Below are positions 14,364 through 19,650 of a DNA stretch of 22,151 bases, one piece after another (position 1 is the first letter of the stretch; each line of letters opens with the position of its first letter). The stretch is from assembly GCA_964612565.1 (NCBI GenBank), contig CAZTDP010000012.1, positions 1 to 22,151 of the forward strand, in the 5' to 3' direction. This DNA comes from CAZTDP01 sp964612565. GTDB lineage: Bacteria; Patescibacteriota; WWE3; UBA101185; UBA10185. The position numbers and the translations under genes are program-made. Below the pieces are notes generated by a model, which was not told where the DNA came from, made no database searches, and saw only the letters and a list, made by a program, of their open reading frames with translations.

Positions 14364-14710
14364 GCATTTTTTGATTTAATAACTATTTGCTCAAAAGCCT
14401 TTGAGTCGTTAATAGCTATTTCGGAGAGCATTTTTCTATCCAGTTCAATGTGGTCCTTTTTAAGACTTGCTATAAAGCGTGAGTACATAACGTCGTATTG
14501 TCTTAAAGCAGCGCTTATTCTTGAAATCCAAAGTCTTCTCATATCTCTTTTTCGTTGTTTGCGGCCCTCAAATGCATGTTCGCCGGCTCTAATAACGGCT
14601 TCCTGGGCGCGTCTAAATAATCTGTTTCTACTCCCCCGGTAACCGGAGGCTAGTTTTAAAACTTTTTTATGTGCTGCGTGGGCTCTTGGCCCTCCTTTAA
14701 CTCTAGGCAT
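14360..14710 (-). CDS. rplT: 50S ribosomal protein bL20
   Basis: 116 residues, typical. bL20 binds 23S rRNA early in large-subunit assembly and, in E. coli and Bacillus, represses its own operon by binding the mRNA. The family opening PRVKGG, the basic N-terminal extension (HKKVLKLASGYRGSRNRLFRRA) and the RRLWISRISAALR motif in the globular part are all present. The start is inside the last codons of rpmI: ATGCCTAG is shared (8-nt overlap), so translation is coupled. Last gene of the thrS-infC-rpmI-rplT operon. Confidence 0.97.
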   Translation of the reverse strand: MPRVKGGPRAHAAHKKVLKLASGYRGSRNRLFRRAQEAVIRAGEHAFEGRKQRKRDMRRLWISRISAALRQYDVMYSRFIASLKKDHIELDRKMLSEIAINDSKAFEQIVIKSKNA

Positions 14711-14927
14711 CTATTTTAACTCCCTTACCCATTTTATTGAGCAATTTTTTAAATATTCTTTTATGACCTGAATTTGGCTGACTCTGCATTAAGTTTTTTC
14801 TATTCTTTTTGCTAGAGCTCCACTTTCTTTTTAAATGACCTATACTCACATTTTTCTTCATGATTTTGCCACCTTTGGTCACTTTTATTCTTTTTAATAG
14901 TGTTTTTTTCGATTTAATTTTTGGCAT
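14703..14927 (-). CDS. rpmI: 50S ribosomal protein bL35
   Basis: 74 residues from the MPKIKSKKTLLKRIKVT start, which matches the bL35 family; small, very basic large-subunit protein. The central HLKRKWSSSKKNRKN block is the usual K/R-rich part. An in-frame ATG four codons earlier (14939) also exists; MPKIK is preferred by family. No ribosome binding site stands out before either start, so translation may depend on the structured repeats upstream or on coupling. It overlaps rplT by 8 nt. Confidence 0.93.
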   Translation of the reverse strand: MPKIKSKKTLLKRIKVTKGGKIMKKNVSIGHLKRKWSSSKKNRKNLMQSQPNSGHKRIFKKLLNKMGKGVKIDA

Positions 14928-14949
14928 ATTGTATGTCATAATTTTTCGT

Positions 14950-15100
14950 AAACGGTCCTCGGCGTGTACGCCTGCGGAATGTTTCCTAAAAATTATGCCT
15001 TACCTTTTTGAAACGGTCCTCGCTTCGCTGCGGAATGTTTCAAAAAACATTTTGTCTCAACTTACTAAACAATCCTCGGCGCGTACGCCTGCGGAATATT
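14950..15100 (-). repeat. Three copies of a structured hairpin repeat between infC and rpmI
   Basis: Copies at 14950-14984, 15010-15041 and 15067-15100. On the minus (mRNA) strand each reads roughly A-x-x-ATTCCGCA, a hairpin core, then GAGGA-x-x-GTTT. Nested pairing recurs: an outer AAAC/GTTT-type helix, TCC with GGA, and an inner core. The core differs (GGCGT/ACGCC, GGCG/CGCC, or a short GC stem around GAA), while pairing is kept. In the third copy the outer helix is held by G-U wobbles that exist only in the minus-strand RNA. Candidate operon regulatory RNA or a dispersed structured repeat. Confidence 0.75.
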
Positions 15101-15108
15101 CCTTTTCA

Positions 15109-15618
15109 CTACTTTGGTGAAAAAACTTCCCAAACCATTTGCCCCACTCTTTTGGGCGGTGCTTCTACCTTTCCTACTTCTTTAAGGCCTTCTTCAACCT
15201 TTTTTAGTTTCTGAAAGGCTACCTCAGGAAACATTCCTTCGCGGCCTCTCATTCTTACGGTAACTTTTACCCTGTTTCCGTCACTTAGGAACTCGGAAGC
15301 TCTATCGGTATACCTATTAATATCTCCTTCGCCTGTTGAAGGCCCGAACCTAAGCTCTTTAAGCTCACTTTTTTTGCTCTTAGCCTTTGCAGCACTGGCC
15401 TTTTTTCGTTCTTCGTAAAGAAACTTCGAAAATTCTACAATCTTTGCGACTGGTGGCTGTGCATTTGGCGCTACTAAAAGAAGATCTAACTCCTTTGAAC
15501 GCGCCAAATCAAGGGCTTTACGAGTGTCCATTGCTCCGAGATTATTACCTTCTTCATCAATAACAACAACTTCGTTGGTTCTTATTCGTTCGTTTAAAAT
15601 GTGTTGGTTCAGTATAAT
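15109..15618 (-). CDS. infC: Translation initiation factor IF-3, AUU start codon
   Basis: 169 residues from the start chosen here. IF3 binds the 30S subunit and checks start codons. The N-terminal block NERIRTNEVVVIDEEG, then LGAMDTRKALDLARSKELDL, and the C-domain with KELRFGPSTGEGDINRY and VKVTVRMRGRE are all family-typical. The first ATG (15531, MDTRKAL) would delete about 29 conserved residues; upstream, the frame stays open to a TGA right before ATT (15616-15618). A perfect AGGAGG ends 6 nt before that ATT, so AUU is the likely initiator, as in E. coli infC, where it makes IF3 repress its own synthesis. The gene sits between thrS and rpmI. Confidence 0.93.
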   Translation of the reverse strand: MILNQHILNERIRTNEVVVIDEEGNNLGAMDTRKALDLARSKELDLLLVAPNAQPPVAKIVEFSKFLYEERKKASAAKAKSKKSELKELRFGPSTGEGDINRYTDRASEFLSDGNRVKVTVRMRGREGMFPEVAFQKLKKVEEGLKEVGKVEAPPKRVGQMVWEVFSPK

Positions 15619-15624
15619 TCAGTT

Positions 15625-15630
15625 CCTCCT
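15625..15630 (-). promoter_or_regulatory. Consensus ribosome binding site AGGAGG deciding the infC start
   Basis: A perfect AGGAGG 6 nt before ATT. The next possible starts (ATA, CTG) are 9 and 12 nt away and less well placed. The site supports AUU initiation. Confidence 0.8.
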
Positions 15631-15637
15631 GGCGACA

Positions 15638-15657
15638 AAAAGCCAATTAAGGCTTTT
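15638..15657 (-). terminator. Terminator-like hairpin between thrS and infC
   Basis: Minus strand: AAAAGCC, loop TTAATT, GGCTTTT followed by T then GTCG. A 7-bp stem with a short T-run, lying just after thrS and before the infC ribosome binding site. It may attenuate read-through from thrS so that infC-rpmI-rplT is made at a different level. Confidence 0.5.
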
Positions 15658-15672
15658 GGTACAGCCCATACG

Positions 15673-17478
15673 TTACCACAAAGTAAGGCTCTTGGTCAAA
15701 TATATTTCCTTAAGTTTATCGATAATTTCAGAAACCGGCTTTTGACCCAAATTTTCTTCAGTTCTAAGCCTAACGCTGGCTGTTCCGGCTTCAACCTCTT
15801 TATCCCCCACAATCAACATGTACGGAGTCTTCATTAGTTGCGCGTCTCTTATTCGTGCGTTCATTGGTTCGTTTCTGTCGTCCACCTCAACCCTAAGACT
15901 GTTTTCCTTAAGTTTAGACTCCAGCTGCCTTGCATAATCCAAATGCTTTTCACCAATCGGGATTATCTTTATTTGCAGGGGCGATAGCCATACAGGAAGT
16001 GCTCCGGCAAAATGCTCGAGCAAAAATCCAATAAATCTCTCGTCCGAACCTAAAGGAGCCCTGTGTTGTACAACAACCTGTTTTTCGGTTCCGTCGCGGT
16101 CGATGTAGTTTAAGCCAAATCTTTCGGGCATAAATAAATCGATTTGGTTGGTTGATATTGCATACTCGTTTCCAATAGCAGACTTGATCTTGATGTCCAT
16201 CTTAGGCCCGTAGTGTGCGGCGCCTCCAATTTCCTCTTCGTATTCAAGACCGGCTTTGTCCATTGCGTCGCGAGACATTTTTTCGGCCTTTTCCCACATT
16301 TCTTTGTTGCCGTGATATTTTGACGCGTTTTCAGGATCCCTGAGTCCAAAAATTACCTTAAAATCCTTTAACCCTAGTTTTTCGTAGTAATACTTATGCA
16401 GGTTGATTATTTCAACAAAAACTTCGGTCGCCTGATCCTCAGTGCAGTAAATATGAGCATCGTTTTGAGTAAATACGCGAGGTCGCAAAATTCCGTTGAG
16501 GGCTCCTCTATTTTCATAGCGTGCAACTGTGCCGTACTCTGCAAGTCTTAAGGGTAATTCTTTGTAACTGCGAGGCTTTGACTTGTATATAATGTGATGA
16601 AACGGACAATTCATCGGTTTAATGTAGTAATCTTCCTCATCATCACCAGGTACTTTTAGTTTGTACATTTCGTCTTCAAAGTAAGGAACGTGGCCGGAAA
16701 TTTCAAAAAGCTTTCTTTTGGTCATGTAGGGCGTGCTGACTCGTTTGTAGCCCCACTTTTCCTCGGTTTCTTTCCCCCACTTTTCAAGTTCTTCTTTTAT
16801 GATCGTGCCGTTTGGAAGCCACAATGGAAGACCGGGTCCGACCTCTTCGCTAAATGTAAATATTTCCAAATCTTTTCCTAGTTTTCGGTGGTCGCGTTTT
16901 TTCTGCTCTTCCAGTAAATTTAGGTAATCTTCCAATTTTTCTTTGCTATCAAAGGCTGTTGCGTAAATACGAGTAAGCATTTTATTCTTTTCATCACCTC
17001 TCCAATAAGCACCGGCCAAACTTAGTAGTTTAAAGGCTTTAATTTCACCCGTGCTTTTAAGGTGTGGTCCCGCGCAAAGGTCAAGATCATAAAACGCGTC
17101 GCCTTCTTTACCCACAGTATAAAAAGTAATCTTTTCGCCGTTTTGGCTGTGTTCGTTTATCATTTCCAGTTTGTACGCGTTGGTTTTAAAAACTTGCTTG
17201 GCTTCTTCGGCCGAAACCTCGTGGCGGATTATAGGCAGATCGGCGTTTATAATTTCTTGCATTCGAGCTTCAATTTTTGAAAAGTCTTCCTCAGAAATTT
17301 TGCCGTCGTAATCAAAGTCGCAATAAAAACCGTTTTCAATTGGAGGCCCCATTACCTTTTGTGCCCCGGGGAATAATGTTTCTATCGTCATGTGAAGCAC
17401 GTGCTCTGCGGTATGACGCATCGGCATTAATGGGTCGTCTTTTAGTTTATCTATAACTTTTTGTTTGTGTTGAGCCAT
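15673..17478 (-). CDS. thrS: Threonyl-tRNA synthetase lacking the TGS domain
   Basis: 601 residues, about 40 fewer than E. coli ThrRS. The N-terminal TGS domain is missing: the protein begins almost at the editing domain, with HTAEH (22-26) and later CAGPH forming its metal/water site for clearing Ser-tRNA-Thr. The catalytic core has the zinc-site Cys in MNCPFHH and the class II motif 2 region (ARYENRGALNGILRPRVFTQ), and APLGSDERFIGFLLEH as motif 3. The C-terminus (IKIIPIGEKHLDYA, DDRNEPMNARIRDAQ) is the anticodon-binding domain, ending in a short extra tail. First gene of the operon; a TAAAAT 9 nt before the ATG suggests a leader of only a few bases. Confidence 0.96.
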   Translation of the reverse strand: MAQHKQKVIDKLKDDPLMPMRHTAEHVLHMTIETLFPGAQKVMGPPIENGFYCDFDYDGKISEEDFSKIEARMQEIINADLPIIRHEVSAEEAKQVFKTNAYKLEMINEHSQNGEKITFYTVGKEGDAFYDLDLCAGPHLKSTGEIKAFKLLSLAGAYWRGDEKNKMLTRIYATAFDSKEKLEDYLNLLEEQKKRDHRKLGKDLEIFTFSEEVGPGLPLWLPNGTIIKEELEKWGKETEEKWGYKRVSTPYMTKRKLFEISGHVPYFEDEMYKLKVPGDDEEDYYIKPMNCPFHHIIYKSKPRSYKELPLRLAEYGTVARYENRGALNGILRPRVFTQNDAHIYCTEDQATEVFVEIINLHKYYYEKLGLKDFKVIFGLRDPENASKYHGNKEMWEKAEKMSRDAMDKAGLEYEEEIGGAAHYGPKMDIKIKSAIGNEYAISTNQIDLFMPERFGLNYIDRDGTEKQVVVQHRAPLGSDERFIGFLLEHFAGALPVWLSPLQIKIIPIGEKHLDYARQLESKLKENSLRVEVDDRNEPMNARIRDAQLMKTPYMLIVGDKEVEAGTASVRLRTEENLGQKPVSEIIDKLKEIYLTKSLTLW

Positions 17479-17584
17479 GATTGTTTGATTTTACTCTAAT
17501 TTTAAGCCGATTAACAGACGGTTGTGCTGCATTCGGAGTATACAACCTATAGCCTCGGCAGACTATTTGTACTAAACTACACTG

Positions 17585-18262
17585 GTGATTCTAAATATAA
17601 ACAAACCAAAGACCTGGACGAGTTTTGATGTTGTCGCAAAAGTTCGAGGTGCCTTAAAAGTTAAAAAGGCCGGACACGCCGGTACGCTGGATCCCTTGGC
17701 AGAAGGTGTTTTAATAGTTTTGACCGGCGATGATACCAAAAAGCAGGATGAATACATGCACCAGGCCAAAGAGTACGTTGCCGAAATAACTTTTGGAATC
17801 GAGAGCCCGACGTACGATCTTGAAATGACTCCGCAATTGATTAAAAAAGTAACTTTATCCGAAATATCACCTGAGGTATTAAACAGTTTGAAACAATTTG
17901 AGGGCGACGTAACCCAAACAATTCCGCCATTTTCCGCCAAAAAAGTAAATGGCAAACCCATGTATAAGTTGGCTCGAAAAGGAACCGCGCAGGAAATTCA
18001 ACAAAAAACTGTTCATATCGACAAAGTAGAAGTGCTCGATAGCTACGACAATGAGATCGAAACCGACAACGGTCTTCAATTGCTCCCTACCTTTAAATTA
18101 AAGGTTGTATGTTCTTCGGGGACTTTTATTCGCTCGCTGGCCCACGACTTTGGCGCGTTACTGGGCACAGGTGCCGTTATGACAAGTCTTATTCGCACAA
18201 AAGTAGGGGATTTTACACTACAAGATGCAGTTAAAATTGAAGATCTTCCTTCTCTACTGTAG
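17585..18262 (+). CDS. truB: tRNA pseudouridine-55 synthase TruB, short form
   Basis: 225 residues; isomerises U55 in the T-loop of most tRNAs. The opening NINKPKTWTSFDVV, catalytic motif GHAGTLDPLAEG with Asp36, the YVAEITFGIESPTYD block, and CSSGTFIRSLAHDFG near the end are TruB hallmarks. E. coli TruB is about 314 residues; the C-terminal PUA domain is not evident here. The start is GTG: TAAACT lies exactly 6 nt before it, fitting the leaderless pattern of this window. The 3' end overlaps the convergent membrane protein gene by 32 nt. Confidence 0.94.
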   Translation: MILNINKPKTWTSFDVVAKVRGALKVKKAGHAGTLDPLAEGVLIVLTGDDTKKQDEYMHQAKEYVAEITFGIESPTYDLEMTPQLIKKVTLSEISPEVLNSLKQFEGDVTQTIPPFSAKKVNGKPMYKLARKGTAQEIQQKTVHIDKVEVLDSYDNEIETDNGLQLLPTFKLKVVCSSGTFIRSLAHDFGALLGTGAVMTSLIRTKVGDFTLQDAVKIEDLPSLL

Positions 18263-19127
18263 TTTTTTTAACTTTCAAAAACCCCGATTTTTTGGCAACT
18301 GCAAAAAACCCCGCAACGACCACGGAGTATACAAAGTAGCTAGCTGATGCGTAGAGCTGAAATAATCCAAATACTAAAACCGCAATTAAGGGTTTAACTA
18401 AATTTTTATACGGTGATAAAAAACCGTTAACTTGATTTTCGACGATTGTTTTTACATCAATGTTTAGTTTATCGCTGACATTTTCACCTGATATGTCTGA
18501 GGGGTTTATTCCGTATTGATCTAAAATGCTGCTAACGTCCTGCCCGCCTAAGTAAAACTGCTGCTTATTAAGTTGATCTTTAAGCTGGCTGTCCACCTGG
18601 CTTTTTATTGGTTTTTCAACTAGTTCGGCAACACTTTTACCCAAATTTACATCGTCCGCGCCGGATGCCTGCAAAATAATAACCGTGCCTGCAAGCAAAC
18701 TAAAAATTAAAAGCAGTCCCCGGGCGGCAAATCTTAAGATAATAATTGGATCAAACTTTATGAGTATACTTTTCAATCTGAAACTTCTAAAGGTATCGTA
18801 GGTTAAAAGTAAAAGCGATGTGCCCGAGATAATAACGGCGTAAGTTATGTCAAAAGGCAGAAGAGCCACTAAAATTCCGATTGAAATAGAAACGGGAGTA
18901 AATATACTGTGATACCAGACATCCCAAGCTCCCACGGTTAGAGCAAAGGTTAGAAGTGTGACAACCATTATTGCCACGACTAAAATACTAAATTTTAAGT
19001 CAAAATTAAAGAAATCGCCTACAAGAGCATAGTTTGCAATTATTTGTGTTAAATAAAAGGTTTCAGCAAATAACAGGACATCCAGCACAGCTAATTTTAC
19101 GTAGTAGGTTGGGCGACGAGGTTCCAT
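18231..19127 (-). CDS. Multi-pass membrane protein with CvpA-like C-terminal part
   Basis: 298 residues from MEPRRP. At least five hydrophobic segments (about residues 12-36, 45-68, 78-106, 126-150 and 260-285) and a soluble segment of about 105 residues between the fourth and last (LGKSVAELVEKPIKSQVDSQL, YGINPSDISGENVSD). The family is not identified with confidence; the CvpA resemblance is only of topology. MEPRRP (19127) is preferred to the ATG five codons earlier, since TATCAT lies exactly 6 nt before it. It converges on truB with a 32-nt overlap, and lies downstream of the cupin gene in the same direction. Confidence 0.8.
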   Translation of the reverse strand: MEPRRPTYYVKLAVLDVLLFAETFYLTQIIANYALVGDFFNFDLKFSILVVAIMVVTLLTFALTVGAWDVWYHSIFTPVSISIGILVALLPFDITYAVIISGTSLLLLTYDTFRSFRLKSILIKFDPIIILRFAARGLLLIFSLLAGTVIILQASGADDVNLGKSVAELVEKPIKSQVDSQLKDQLNKQQFYLGGQDVSSILDQYGINPSDISGENVSDKLNIDVKTIVENQVNGFLSPYKNLVKPLIAVLVFGLFQLYASASYFVYSVVVAGFFAVAKKSGFLKVKKTTVEKEDLQF

Positions 19128-19133
19128 ACTAAT

Positions 19134-19162
19134 ATGATACACAGTACTTTGTTAAACTACAA
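19134..19162 (-). promoter_or_regulatory. Leaderless promoter for the membrane protein gene
   Basis: Minus strand: TTGTAG (19157-19162), 17-nt spacer ending in TGTG, TATCAT (19134-19139), 6 nt to the ATG at 19127. Confidence 0.6.
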
Positions 19163-19164
19163 AG

Positions 19165-19548
19165 CTAGGCGTGATCTTCTTCGTCGGCTACGGCTTCTTC
19201 TCTAGTCCTGTGAATGGTCCCGTCTTTATGGTGAGCAGGGCTGTAAATTGTGTATAATTTCATTTCTTCGGTGTCCGAGGTGTTAATAATGTTGTGGTTG
19301 GTTCCGGCCGGAACAACAACTGCAAAACCGTCGGAAATTTCGTAAACTTGACTGTCTAAAATAGCCTGCCCTACTCCACTTTCGATTCTTAGAAACTGGT
19401 CGGTGTCTTCGTGAACTTCCATTCCAATCTCTTCCCGTGGTTTCAAAGACATCACAACAAGCTGGCTGTGAGCATTGGTGGCCAGTACTTTTCTAAAGTT
19501 TAAATTTTCCAGCGTCTCTTTTTCTATATTTTGTACAAAAATTGCCAT
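19165..19548 (-). CDS. Small single-domain cupin protein
   Basis: 127 residues forming one cupin barrel. Motif 1 is partly degenerate (GMEVHEDTDQFLRIESG, with His46 kept but the second His and the Glu replaced by Asp/Gln); motif 2 is intact (PAGTNHNIIN, with Pro80, Gly82, His85 and Asn89). The tail SPAHHKDGTIHRT adds histidines. Such small cupins bind a metal and often a sugar or small acid; the substrate is unknown here. A TATAAA at 19568-19573 and a GAAAGGG-like site 5-8 nt before the ATG suggest a short leader with a ribosome binding site. Divergent from the P-type ATPase. Confidence 0.88.
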   Translation of the reverse strand: MAIFVQNIEKETLENLNFRKVLATNAHSQLVVMSLKPREEIGMEVHEDTDQFLRIESGVGQAILDSQVYEISDGFAVVVPAGTNHNIINTSDTEEMKLYTIYSPAHHKDGTIHRTREEAVADEEDHA

Positions 19549-19615
19549 AATTTTTCCCTTTCAAAACTTTATACGTATACATTGGCGAGTCATCGTGCAT
19601 GTTGATTATAGGCCG

Positions 19616-19644
19616 TTGTTAAATAACTTTATAGATACTAATAT
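19616..19644 (+). promoter_or_regulatory. Leaderless promoter for the P-type ATPase gene
   Basis: TTGTTA (19616-19621), 17-nt spacer, TAATAT (19639-19644), exactly 6 nt to the ATG at 19651. Confidence 0.55.
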
Positions 19645-19650
19645 TTATAT

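Noticed and set aside
14860..15214. Plus-strand open frames across the infC-rpmI gap
   Set aside because: They are generated by the hairpin repeats and antisense infC; no start signal or family match.
17490..17584. tRNA gene in the thrS-truB gap
   Set aside because: No cloverleaf arms or T-loop motif could be found; the region holds divergent promoter-like sequence.
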